The position numbers were made by a program, and so were the translations under genes. This document shows, one piece after another, positions 1 through 7,006 of a DNA stretch of 23,457 nucleotides. Source of the stretch: a virus; the IMG/VR virus record IMGVR_UViG_3300025107_000015, positions 1 through 23,457 of that record; one strand, given 5' to 3'. The notes beneath the pieces are model-generated. The model did no database searches. It was given only the letters and a program-made list of their open reading frames with translations, and was not told the origin of the DNA. Numbering within the stretch: position 1 is the stretch's first letter; each line of letters starts with the position of its first letter.

Positions 1-530
1 AGTGCCGTGCGTAGCGCGTTAAGCGAGGACAGCGGATTCGCAGCATGCAACCGGTCAATCAGTGAGCTGTGTGCTTCTGTCGCAGCTGCCGTAGCCAGTG
101 AGCCATGCTGGGATATCGTTTCAGCAAGTTGCACAGGCAACGTGCGGTTGAAAAATGGCTCGCCAGGTGTGGATTCGACAAACTCAATGCTGACAGTCGC
201 CTGGTCAACATTGTCGGCATCATGGTGGACGGCGTAGCGCGCGACTTGCGCTGTCTTGAAAGACCCAAAGACAGGATGAACCAGCTCGCCACTACCAGGT
301 AGATCAAGTTGACCTAAAAACCACTGTAGCTGTATTTCATAATCAACACCATAAAATACCGCCTCGACGCTGATATGCCGCGCGCCGCGCCCCATATCTT
401 CAACATCAGCGCCGTCCCTGTACGGACAACTATGCTCGGCAAGGGCGCGATCCGCCGTATCGTCCGTTTTAACGATATCGAAAACGGTGCCGCGAAATGA
501 AGCATCTTGTAGTGTTTGCGCCCAAGCCAT
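1..530 (-). CDS. Mu gpN-like DNA circularisation / tail protein, N-terminal part (cut by window edge)
   Basis: The reading frame is open from an ATG at 530 down to base 1 with no stop, giving about 176 residues. It starts MAWAQTLQDASFRGTVFDIV and contains the stretch GRGARHISVEAVFYG followed by GSGELVHPVFGSF. This is the pattern of the DNA-circularisation N-terminal domain of Mu gpN (gp43), a structural protein of the contractile tail and baseplate needed for virion infectivity. Its place downstream of the tape measure fits Mu tail order. No clear Shine-Dalgarno sequence precedes the ATG, and the bases just upstream belong to the control region of the oppositely oriented DUF2513 gene. That is consistent with an insertion having displaced the original leader. 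The C-terminal part is outside the window. The family call is confident; the exact function is inferred from Mu. Confidence 0.85.
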   Translation of the reverse strand, partial: MAWAQTLQDASFRGTVFDIVKTDDTADRALAEHSCPYRDGADVEDMGRGARHISVEAVFYGVDYEIQLQWFLGQLDLPGSGELVHPVFGSFKTAQVARYAVHHDADNVDQATVSIEFVESTPGEPFFNRTLPVQLAETISQHGSLATAAATEAHSSLIDRLHAANPLSSLNALRTA

Positions 531-565
531 ATCAGGTAAACTCTGCAAAAAACAAAGGGACCAAT

Positions 566-922
566 ATGAAACGTGATTTCGACCTCATTCGTAAAATATT
601 GCTAGACATACAGGCGATGCCAGCAAATAGCCAGCCCGTAACAATTTCATATTCGGGAGAATATGAGCAGGCAGTCGTCAATGAACATTTAGTGCTTTTG
701 ATTGATGCCGAACTTATTGTTGGCAGGCCATTGCGCACCATGTCAGGTCTCGCGCAGGTTGTAGTGCGCGGCCTGACATGGCAAGGCCATGACTTCATCC
801 AGGCTGCCGAAAAGGATTCAATTTGGAACAAGGCCAAAGAGACTATTCTAAGCAAAGGCGGGGCAATCACTTTTGATGTCCTGAAGGAGCTACTGAAACG
901 TTTGGCACTTGCGGCCGTATGA
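566..922 (+). CDS. DUF2513 family protein, probable moron
   Basis: This 118-residue protein begins MKRDFDLIRKILLDIQAMPA and contains ISYSGEYEQAVVNEHLVLLIDAEL-type text broken by a GLTWQGHDFIQAA motif, the signature of DUF2513. That small helical, winged-helix-like family is common in prophages and its function is unknown. I chose the ATG at 566 because AAAGGGA lies just upstream at 554-560; an in-frame ATG at 497 would overlap gpN and has no ribosome site. It is one of very few plus-strand genes in the window. It sits between the 72-residue gene and gpN, and looks more A+T-rich than the tail genes around it. A weak promoter may lie at 507-535 (TTGTAG, 17 bases, TATCAG). Orientation and position suggest expression in the lysogen, independent of the late operon. 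Its last 56 bases overlap tail-to-tail with the gene at 867-1085. Confidence 0.85.
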   Translation: MKRDFDLIRKILLDIQAMPANSQPVTISYSGEYEQAVVNEHLVLLIDAELIVGRPLRTMSGLAQVVVRGLTWQGHDFIQAAEKDSIWNKAKETILSKGGAITFDVLKELLKRLALAAV

Positions 923-1085
923 CTTCCTTAAGTGATTGCGCGCAATTGAAATAGACCATTGCACCATGTTCAATAAGCAGCTTCCCCATAGGGTTAGCTT
1001 CAATCTCTGCATCAAAAAATGCACGACGGGATTTTGCTTCCCATTCGGATATTAATTGATTCAATGAGGTATTTATTGTGTCCAT
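867..1085 (-). CDS. Hypothetical late phage protein, 72 aa
   Basis: This 72-residue ORF begins MDTINTSLNQLISEWEAKSR and contains IEHGAMVYFNCAQSLKEVI. It is mostly helical and polar, with one Cys in the FNCA motif. Small proteins with this general shape (an N-terminal Leu/Trp helix, then a G-x-M-x-Y-F-N-C segment) are familiar to me from other Mu-like phages, but no function is known. It is the first gene after the conserved late-promoter element at 1119-1143, with 39 bases between the dyad and the ATG and no obvious Shine-Dalgarno sequence. Its 3' end overlaps the 3' end of the DUF2513 gene by 56 bases on the other strand. The position behind a late promoter makes a real late gene likely. Confidence 0.65.
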   Translation of the reverse strand: MDTINTSLNQLISEWEAKSRRAFFDAEIEANPMGKLLIEHGAMVYFNCAQSLKEVIRPQVPNVSVAPSGHQK

Positions 1086-1118
1086 GCACGCAGTTTACAC
1101 GCGTACATGGGTGGTCTT

Positions 1119-1143
1119 AAATAACGGAAAGCGTTCCGGGGTA
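1119..1143 (-). promoter_or_regulatory. Putative late promoter, copy A (Mu PP-like)
   Basis: On the minus strand TACCCCGGAAC (1143-1133) overlaps a perfect dyad CGGAA-CGCT-TTCCG (1138-1125), followed at once by TTATTT (1124-1119) as a candidate -10 box. It begins 5 bases after the tape-measure stop codon and 39 bases separate the dyad from the next ATG at 1085. The same element occurs at 9639-9649 and 17891-17901. It probably drives the distal tail genes under the Mor-family activator; activator binding is inferred. Confidence 0.6.
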
Positions 1144-1147
1144 GGGT

Positions 1148-3088
1148 TCAGTTACGTCGCGCTGCGCTGGCGTTTCGACGGTTAACGACAGTGGCGATCT
1201 GTTCGCCATCGAGGTGCAGGTTAACTTCAAGTGCTTGCTTAGCCTCTTGATTGCCCCATCCGGCAAGAATAGTGGCGATCATCCCACCGATGCGATCTTC
1301 GTACTCACTACCCTTGACTGCGCCGTGATAAATACCCGTGCCGATTAATCCACCAGTTGCAGCGGCACCAGCGACAGCCAGACCAGCAGTGCTACCAAGC
1401 GCAGTTCCAGCAGCTAGCGCACCACGACCCAATGCAGCTGGGGCTCCTTTAGTCTTAGTCAAAATAGTTTCGAGAATTCCGCCGCCTTTTCCGCCGCCTA
1501 TCAGACTGACAAGACCTGCTGCTCCAGCTGCTGCTGCAAGTGCGGCCAAGGCTGTAGTTGCAGCAACTGTGGCAGCAGTCAGATTAGGGTATTCCTGGGC
1601 GATGGAAGCAAATCCATCGGCAACCGATCCGATTAGCGGTGTCAGATTTTCAAAAGCATTTTGCGTGGCAAAAATCTTCTCATTGGCCGCTTGTTGGGTT
1701 TTGAATCCAGCCTCCTGCGCGATGACGGCAAAGTTTTTATCAGCGGAACCTTGTCCAGGCTGCGCGCTGAACTGGGCAAGAGATTTCTTTTCCACGCCAG
1801 ACATATAGTCCCGATTACCCCTTATACCGACCAGCGCCATCAATGCCTCTCGATCCTGCACGATCTGACCAATGGCTGACCCTTGCAGGATATCAACCTG
1901 AGACTCCAGAATAGATTTACGCTCTGCACCGGTTGCAGTTTTAAGCTTTGCCTGTAATGCCTGGTAGTTTTTGTCCTTGCCAACAATATGATCAACGATG
2001 CCGCCAAATGCATCTAGCGAATCAATCCCCTTGCCGCGTGCTGCGGCCAAGGTTCCGGACAGGTTAATACCTAATTTTTGTGCATCCCTTGCCGTGTCCT
2101 GGCTATTTATTTTAAGTAGTAAGTTTTTCAGATTATTACCCGCTGCGTCCTTTGATCCAGCGGTGATCATCGATGCCTGATTAGCAGCGAGCAGCTTGGC
2201 CATACCCGATACTCCAGACATCCCAGACATTTTTGCTGCCGCCATTTGCTCTGGTAACCACTTAGCCATATCCTTCAGTTCGAATCCTCCTGCCTGACCG
2301 GCGGTAATGGCCATGTCGATGACCTTGCCCATTTCGCCAGATTTAATGCCGAAGGTTTGCATACCACGTATGCCGATCTGCGCGAGCTGACTGGAGTCCG
2401 CACCAGATGCTGTAGCGGCTTTGGTTAAAGTCGGCAGCATTCCCATTGCGTCCTTGCCGGACATCGCTCCGGATGCGATCAATGTATCCAGCGTCTCTGC
2501 GGTACTTTCGCGCGTTCCCCCGCCGATCCGCGTCGCATTAACGATGGCAGTATTCAATTCGCGCTTGCCTGCGACTCTTCCAATGGTGTCGCGCTCATTG
2601 AAGGCGGTATTCGACATCTGTGCCAGGCGCATGCCGTAATCCATCGTCTGACCGATCGGCTTGGACAGCACATAACCGGCAGCGGCGGCCCCGCCTGCGA
2701 CCATAGCGCCAGTCTGCAAGCCACGTGCGGTCTTTTGCGCCAGCGTGAACTTACCCATCTCGTTGTTCAGTTCCCGCACCTTATTACGTGCCACTTCAGC
2801 TGCTCGCGCCTGTTCTCGCATGGACATCGAGCCAGACCGTGCAAGCCGGTTATAGGCGGCTTCGGTACGCTGGATTTCGCGCTGAATATTTTGTTCGGTG
2901 CGTAGTCCAAGCACCTCTGCAGCAGAGCGAACCTTGCCAAGATTGACAACCGTGCGTGTCAGGTCACCGGTCGCTTTTTCAGTCTTGGCAATGCCTGACT
3001 GGATGTCGCGCTGCGAACGCGTAAACGCGCTAGAAGCGAGATCACGCAATCGCATCACCAGGGAAAGTTCGAGATTTTTACCGCTCAT
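1148..3088 (-). CDS. Tail tape measure protein (Mu gp42-like)
   Basis: This 646-residue protein is Ala- and Gly-rich. It has a helical, coiled-coil-prone N-terminus (residues about 1-115), a central region with repeated TMDYGMRLAQMSNTAF and MAKWLPEQMAAAKMSG type segments typical of the TP901/Mu tape-measure family, and a strongly hydrophobic Ala-rich stretch near residues 500-540 (ATTALAALAAAAGAAG). Tape measures fix tail length and thread through the tube during assembly and DNA ejection. At about 0.15 nm per residue the protein predicts a tail near 97 nm. Its ATG overlaps the stop of the frameshifted chaperone as ATGA, a translational coupling usual for this gene pair. It is followed by late promoter A. 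The family is clear from composition, length and position. Confidence 0.92.
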   Translation of the reverse strand: MSGKNLELSLVMRLRDLASSAFTRSQRDIQSGIAKTEKATGDLTRTVVNLGKVRSAAEVLGLRTEQNIQREIQRTEAAYNRLARSGSMSMREQARAAEVARNKVRELNNEMGKFTLAQKTARGLQTGAMVAGGAAAAGYVLSKPIGQTMDYGMRLAQMSNTAFNERDTIGRVAGKRELNTAIVNATRIGGGTRESTAETLDTLIASGAMSGKDAMGMLPTLTKAATASGADSSQLAQIGIRGMQTFGIKSGEMGKVIDMAITAGQAGGFELKDMAKWLPEQMAAAKMSGMSGVSGMAKLLAANQASMITAGSKDAAGNNLKNLLLKINSQDTARDAQKLGINLSGTLAAARGKGIDSLDAFGGIVDHIVGKDKNYQALQAKLKTATGAERKSILESQVDILQGSAIGQIVQDREALMALVGIRGNRDYMSGVEKKSLAQFSAQPGQGSADKNFAVIAQEAGFKTQQAANEKIFATQNAFENLTPLIGSVADGFASIAQEYPNLTAATVAATTALAALAAAAGAAGLVSLIGGGKGGGILETILTKTKGAPAALGRGALAAGTALGSTAGLAVAGAAATGGLIGTGIYHGAVKGSEYEDRIGGMIATILAGWGNQEAKQALEVNLHLDGEQIATVVNRRNASAARRN

Positions 3089-3575
3089 GACTTCGCCTTT
3101 CGATGGCCTTTGAAACGATGAGTGTTAGATTCGCCCTTGGTTTTAACACCAGAGAGCTGTTTGATGACGGACAGGTGTGATTCGATTTCCGCCTCAGACA
3201 TATCCAATACCTGAAGCGGATCAAATCCGGCACGGGCGAGCAGCGCCTGCACCAGACGGACGCTGTTTAGCTGCTGCTCAGCGCGTCGAGCTTTTTTTCG
3301 ACTTCATCCGATGCCTGTTCGAGTGCGACGGCATCGCGGTCATACATCCCCATCAGCAAATCAACGGTGACTTGATCTTGCGGCAAGCCGTCGAAACTGA
3401 CGCGCTGCGCCATCGTTGCGTAGCGTAAGGTATTAGGCGATGCATCAGCCCCAACGGCTTCCACGGCAGCGCAGGAATCACGCAGCGTGGCAGGACGTAT
3501 GGAAAAGGATTTCAGCAACTTATCCGCAACATCGATTCCGACCGGCAAAACTCTTGAAACAGTAATTTTGCTCAT
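3085..3575 (-). CDS. Frameshifted long form of the tail assembly chaperone (gp41-gp41' fusion)
   Basis: Ribosomes that slip back one base on A-AAA-AAG (3297-3291) leave the short frame after Lys95 and read GCT CGA CGC and onward to a TGA at 3087-3085. This adds 68 residues beginning ARRAEQQLNSVRLVQALLAR and ending KGHRKAKS, for about 163 residues in total. The extension has no start codon of its own with a ribosome site. Its stop overlaps the tape-measure ATG. This is the arrangement of lambda G/GT and its counterparts in many long-tailed phages, where the long form binds the tape measure and the short form recruits tube subunits. A fixed ratio is set by slippage efficiency. The slip is inferred from the sequence, not shown. 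Confidence 0.8.
3267..3575 (-). CDS. Tail assembly chaperone, short form (Mu gp41-like)
   Basis: This 102-residue protein begins MSKITVSRVLPVGIDVADKL and ends in a charged helix VEKKLDALSSS. It matches the short tail-assembly (TAC/gp41) proteins found between the tail tube and tape measure of Mu-like phages. Mu gp41 is thought to chaperone tape-measure and tube assembly and is absent from the virion. The start at 3575 lies four bases after the tube gene and behind a GGAAGG ribosome site inside the tube gene's end. The gene carries seven consecutive A's near its 3' end, which form the slippery heptamer of the frameshifted product. Family assignment rests on size, position and the frameshift. 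Confidence 0.85.
   Translation of the reverse strand: MSKITVSRVLPVGIDVADKLLKSFSIRPATLRDSCAAVEAVGADASPNTLRYATMAQRVSFDGLPQDQVTVDLLMGMYDRDAVALEQASDEVEKKLDALSSS
3291..3298 (-). promoter_or_regulatory. Programmed -1 ribosomal frameshift site, A-AAA-AAG
   Basis: The minus strand reads GTC GAA AAA AAG CTC in the short frame, so the last A of GAA plus AAA AAG forms the classic bacterial slippery heptamer A-AAA-AAG. After a -1 slip both tRNAs re-pair with AAA. The zero frame stops only a few codons later, at 3269-3267. Confidence 0.82.
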
Positions 3576-3578
3576 CGC

Positions 3579-3944
3579 TTAAACCTTCCGCAAACAATAC
3601 AGACTGATATCGCGAACCGCTTCGCCTTCCAGCTGATACTTAGACCCGACACTAGTCACATTGCTATCTGAAAATGTCGTACGTTTACCCGGATTCCCAA
3701 CTGGATAGATCACGATCTGCGCATCCTTCATCGCACGCCAGTCAAACTCGCCAACCGATGGCGCCGGGGCGGTAATCTTCATCTCGATGGATTCAGCGCC
3801 ACTCACGCTTCCTTTCGGACGCCCCGTTCGGTTCATGGTTTTAACGGGTTTTCGTCCGGTATTAACGGTATCGTCAAACGAAACAACATCAACTTCCTGT
3901 CCGTTGATCTCAACGACGATCTCACCATCATATTCAAGTGCCAT
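3579..3944 (-). CDS. Tail tube protein (Mu gpM-like)
   Basis: This 121-residue protein begins MALEYDGEIVVEINGQEVDV and contains NTGRKPVKTMNRTGRPKGSVSG then EFDWRAMKDAQIVIYP in its middle part. This is the layout of the Mu-type tail tube family, whose subunits stack as hexameric rings inside the contractile sheath and carry DNA. A GGGAG ribosome site precedes the ATG at 3944. It follows the sheath gene directly, the order sheath, tube, chaperone, tape measure being universal in this group. The family is confident from length, sequence pattern and position. Confidence 0.9.
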   Translation of the reverse strand: MALEYDGEIVVEINGQEVDVVSFDDTVNTGRKPVKTMNRTGRPKGSVSGAESIEMKITAPAPSVGEFDWRAMKDAQIVIYPVGNPGKRTTFSDSNVTSVGSKYQLEGEAVRDISLYCLRKV

Positions 3945-3959
3945 ATCTTTTCTCCCTGG

Positions 3960-5381
3960 TTATAGAATCAGATCAATGCGCCCGGCAAATACATGCAGGC
4001 CATTGACTACGTTGGTTGGAATCTTTGCATCCAGCCGGTTCGGGTCTTGCAGGTCACGTTCAACGATCAGGCCGGACTTCCACTGATCCACGTTCTGCAC
4101 GATCTCCAGCTCCTCCAGCTTGTACAGTACGTCAAGCAGCTCCGATCGCACCTTATCTGCGGTACGTGCCGACAATTTGTCGCGCGGGAAACGCAGGCTG
4201 ATACGCTCGCGGCACGCTTTACGCACATAGTCCAGCGTGCGGATCGTAGTCAGGTCGAGCATCGAGATATCCGGCACACCCTGCGGATCCAGCATGTAGG
4301 TGGTGATGGCACGCACGATCTGCACCTTTTCACCGGGGCCAACTTCGGAAGGCGATACGCCGTTGTACAGGCAGTTTTCCTGCTCGACTCGTCCCAGACG
4401 GTTGACCAAAGGTATCGCCATGATGCCGGTCAGCGGCAAGGTGTTGAGCGGACGCGCCGGATCCTCTTCGCTGGCCACCACTGCGCCATAAGCGGCAGCG
4501 ACCTCATAGCTTTGCTCATAGGCCGACGGCAGCAAATAACCGCTGATGCGACCACTGTTGATGCTGGCGGCCAGCGTAGTGGCTTGCGCCAGCGTTCCGA
4601 CGTGTGCATAAATACCGATTGCGCCGCGTTGCTCCAGCGGGCCGGATACATTGTCCAGGTGCGTGCGAAGTGCGGTCAGATTGACCGTATCGTTCCACGC
4701 GGCAATGATGACATTGTGTCCGGCGGAAAATACCGTGGCCAGCGCAGTCGCGATGGCGGGGTCAGTTGCTCCGCCAGCCATTGCTACCACCGCAGCTGTC
4801 ACGCCAGCAGCCGTGGTGCTTGCACTGAACTTAATCGCATTGCCCAGCGTTCCCTTGTTTTTCGCAGTCAGGGTAACCACACCGGCCACAGCGCTGGCGG
4901 TTACCGGCAGGTCTGGCTGTTTACCGATCTGTGCCACCAGAGCCGCTGCGATAATAGTTGGTGTATCCGCTGCCGACACCGCAATCACAACCTGCTGATC
5001 GCCTACAGGCAGCACCAGGGAACCGCCACCTGTTGCGGGGCCAGTGAGCGTCACCGTACCGTTTGCCGCGATAGAGCCGCCTGCATCATCCAGCGCGATC
5101 ATGGTCAGCGCCAGATAGTTGTTGGCCTGCAAGGCCGAACGCGCCATCAAGTGCGCAATCGAGCCGCGACCGAAGAACGTAGCGGCGTCCACGTCAGAGA
5201 ATACGTCTACCGGCGTGTTGGCCACGACTAAACCTGTCGCCAGCCGTTGGCCGACGATCAAAGTCTTTTGCAGATTACCCGGCAGCGTACGTACCGCCGT
5301 TGAGGTATTAAATTCGAAGTATTTCCCCGGCTTGCGGATTGAGCCAGGCAGGTTGTTGAATGTGATATTGGCGCTGGGCAT
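3960..5381 (-). CDS. Contractile tail sheath protein (Mu gpL-like)
   Basis: This 473-residue protein begins MPSANITFNNLPGSIRKPGK and has the sheath pattern: a short N-terminal linker arm, a variable β-rich insertion rich in Thr, Ala and Val (residues about 100-210), the SINSGRISGYLLPSAYE region, and a conserved C-terminal segment with LTTIRTLDYVRKACRERISL. Sheath subunits surround the tube and contract on infection, so the virion is a myovirus. The ATG shares one base with the stop of the DUF2635 gene (TAATG), indicating translational coupling. The family is unmistakable. The only long open frame opposite it, on the plus strand at 3993-5231, is a composition shadow. Confidence 0.95.
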   Translation of the reverse strand: MPSANITFNNLPGSIRKPGKYFEFNTSTAVRTLPGNLQKTLIVGQRLATGLVVANTPVDVFSDVDAATFFGRGSIAHLMARSALQANNYLALTMIALDDAGGSIAANGTVTLTGPATGGGSLVLPVGDQQVVIAVSAADTPTIIAAALVAQIGKQPDLPVTASAVAGVVTLTAKNKGTLGNAIKFSASTTAAGVTAAVVAMAGGATDPAIATALATVFSAGHNVIIAAWNDTVNLTALRTHLDNVSGPLEQRGAIGIYAHVGTLAQATTLAASINSGRISGYLLPSAYEQSYEVAAAYGAVVASEEDPARPLNTLPLTGIMAIPLVNRLGRVEQENCLYNGVSPSEVGPGEKVQIVRAITTYMLDPQGVPDISMLDLTTIRTLDYVRKACRERISLRFPRDKLSARTADKVRSELLDVLYKLEELEIVQNVDQWKSGLIVERDLQDPNRLDAKIPTNVVNGLHVFAGRIDLIL

Positions 5382-5548
5382 TATGCAGCTCCTTTCTTGT
5401 TGGTAGTCACTTCAACCAGATCGCCATCAGTGACACGGCGCTGGTAATACGCGGTATCTGGCACATCAACCGCCTCAGCATCTGTGATGTAATCGTGCGG
5501 TTTGTCTTCCTTTGGGACATTCAATCCCGGTGCAGCTTTAACTTTCAT
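5381..5548 (-). CDS. DUF2635 small tail-region protein (Mu gp38-like)
   Basis: A 55-residue ORF runs from an ATG at 5548 to a TAA at 5381-5383 and begins MKVKAAPGLNVPKEDKP. The K-P-A-P-G-x-x-V-P start, followed by a charged region and VPDTAYYQRRVTDGDLV, matches DUF2635, the tiny protein encoded immediately upstream of the sheath gene in Mu-like phages. Its role is unknown; its constant place suggests a part in connector or sheath assembly. An AGGAG ribosome site sits seven bases ahead of the ATG, and the stop overlaps the sheath ATG. Confidence 0.88.
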   Translation of the reverse strand: MKVKAAPGLNVPKEDKPHDYITDAEAVDVPDTAYYQRRVTDGDLVEVTTNKKGAA

Positions 5549-5556
5549 GACAGCTC

Positions 5557-6159
5557 CTATCGTAACGTTGTCAGATCTGATGCATCAGCGACATCGTCGC
5601 CGGGCTTCAGGTAATAGTTGATTCCTATCTTGAACCACATCGGATCCGTCAGATCGACCGGTTCGCGTGGTTGCGTCTCAACAAACTCGGTATGCCATTC
5701 GCGGGCTAATACCGACAGTGCCTGACCACTCAGTTTGGTGTTGTATAAAGTTCGGATCGCCCCCGGCTTTAGATAATCAATCGGTAGCCCTAAATCGGAA
5801 TTGACCAGCAGCAGGCTGACATCCTTCATTATCTGATAGGAACCGACCTCCCTGATCACCCCGTTCACTGTCAAACCATGCCGCGTATCCCGTTCACCGC
5901 GTACATTGCGCGCCGCCACCATCGTCACGAACGTCGCCGGGGTCAGCCATTTGGTACGCGAAGTACCCATCGGCTTTGATTTTCCAGCGCCGCCAAACGT
6001 CACCCATACCGCAGGGAAGGAACGAACTACCCGCGCCAGATCATCATCCAGTTCACCACCGTAGCTGGTGACCTCATGCAGCTTGTAACCCAGTCCTGGC
6101 GTTGCAGCTTCCGCCGCCTTGATGCGGGCAATGATGGCGTCTTCAATCTCGGCGATCAT
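5557..6159 (-). CDS. DUF1834 protein (Mu gp37-like), head-tail connection or tail terminator region
   Basis: This 200-residue protein begins MIAEIEDAIIARIKAAEAAT and contains VRSFPAVWVTFGGAGKSKPM and WLTPATFVTMVAARNVRGER, the pattern of DUF1834. Proteins of this family occupy the position just before the tail sheath genes in Mu-like phages and are considered tail-terminator or connector components by position. Its ATG at 6159 coincides with the end of the DUF1320 gene, so the two are translationally coupled. Family confidence is high; the structural role is inferred. Confidence 0.88.
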   Translation of the reverse strand: MIAEIEDAIIARIKAAEAATPGLGYKLHEVTSYGGELDDDLARVVRSFPAVWVTFGGAGKSKPMGTSRTKWLTPATFVTMVAARNVRGERDTRHGLTVNGVIREVGSYQIMKDVSLLLVNSDLGLPIDYLKPGAIRTLYNTKLSGQALSVLAREWHTEFVETQPREPVDLTDPMWFKIGINYYLKPGDDVADASDLTTLR

Positions 6160-6584
6160 CAGTAATCACTCAGGCTTGCGCGATCGAACTTACGCCCGCC
6201 ACCGATAGTTTTTATCGATGCGCTTTCGGCAGGTGCTAGGCCTGCAACTGACAATCCGATATCGATCTTGCCGTCACGAATATGCTCCAAGGTACGCAGT
6301 GCATCCTTGTAGCGATATCGTGCCGGATCGGTTTCAGTAACATCGCTACCTAACAGCTTGTAACGGGCGATGTCACAGCACAGATCCACCAGTTGATGCG
6401 GCACGACAGACAGTGGAAGCGGGTAACGAGCCGCCAGATAACTGTCTATCGTAGCGCTGGCACGTTGCAGCGCTCCGTCAGCCACGACTGTATCCACCAC
6501 ACCGATACGGCTTCGGTCAGTGATGGCGACCACTTCGCTTTCACCGAACTGAGTAATTAAATCGCTGATGGTGGCGTAAGGCAC
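6159..6584 (-). CDS. DUF1320 protein (Mu gp36-like), head-tail connector component
   Basis: This 141-residue protein begins MPYATISDLITQFGESEVVA and contains ALQRASATIDSYLAARYPLPL and LVDLCCDIARYKLLG. These are the hallmark segments of DUF1320, a helical family that resembles head-completion connector proteins. It lies directly downstream of the capsid module and is coupled to the DUF1834 gene. The C-terminus carries a Gly/Arg-rich tail, GGGRKFDRASLSDY. The family assignment is firm; the connector role is inferred from fold and position. Confidence 0.9.
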   Translation of the reverse strand: MPYATISDLITQFGESEVVAITDRSRIGVVDTVVADGALQRASATIDSYLAARYPLPLSVVPHQLVDLCCDIARYKLLGSDVTETDPARYRYKDALRTLEHIRDGKIDIGLSVAGLAPAESASIKTIGGGRKFDRASLSDY

Positions 6585-6599
6585 TTAACGACTCCCGGC

Positions 6600-6941
6600 C
6601 TAAACCTGACCGGCGCCGGATGCCCAGGCGGCATCGCGATCGGCCGCAGTGACGGGCCAGCCTGTAATCGCCGACAGTGCATCGCTCTTGGGTTTGCCAT
6701 CCTTCAGCCATTGGCCCGGATTAGCGGTATCCAGCTGACCAATCGCGGCTACGACAGCGGAAAGGCGTGCGACCTCATCCGCAGGGGCTGTTCGGATGGC
6801 AATCACTTCCGGTGTCGCATCAATGGCCCCCGCTTCATGCAGGCCATCGGCATCGGTATCATCAAGATCGATCTTCGATCCGATGGGGTAATCCTTTCCA
6901 TTAAAACGGACAGGACTCAGTACGGTGTAACGATTTTTCAT
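6600..6941 (-). CDS. Mu gp35-like hypothetical head protein
   Basis: The ATG at 6941 is preceded by AGGAGAACACT, so I chose it over an upstream in-frame ATG at 6992 that would lie across a strong hairpin. The 113-residue product begins MKNRYTVLSPVRFNGKDYPI, a short β-rich domain for small phage proteins that reads P-I-G-S-K-I-D-L-D. It continues with a second segment TANPGQWLKDGKPKSDALSA and ITAADRDAAW-like text. Both parts recur in proteins encoded between the major capsid and DUF1320 genes of Mu-like phages. The function is not known; a minor head or connector role is suggested by position only. Confidence 0.75.
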   Translation of the reverse strand: MKNRYTVLSPVRFNGKDYPIGSKIDLDDTDADGLHEAGAIDATPEVIAIRTAPADEVARLSAVVAAIGQLDTANPGQWLKDGKPKSDALSAITGWPVTAADRDAAWASGAGQV

Positions 6942-6958
6942 AGTGTTCTCCTGGATAA

Positions 6959-6981
6959 CCCGCCCGGCATTCCGGGCGGGG
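6959..6981 (-). terminator. Strong hairpin after the major capsid gene
   Basis: On the minus strand CCCGCCCGG, a four-base loop AATG and CCGGGCGGG form a perfect 9-bp G+C-rich stem. It is followed by TTAT rather than a long U run. It lies between the capsid stop (7007) and the next start (6941). It may act as a leaky terminator or as an mRNA 3'-end stabiliser that favours capsid expression over the genes downstream. Confidence 0.6.
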
Positions 6982-7006
6982 TTACATGCCACGCTGGTGG
7001 TATGGA

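Noticed and set aside
1338-1808. Plus-strand 156-codon frame inside the tape measure
   Set aside because: Its Pro/Ala-rich text is the mirror of the Ala/Gly-rich tape-measure segment.
3993-5231. Long plus-strand open frame of 412 codons opposite the sheath gene
   Set aside because: Its product is full of His, Gln, Arg and Cys with no family pattern, no ribosome site is evident, and the minus strand encodes an unmistakable sheath protein. It is a codon-composition shadow.
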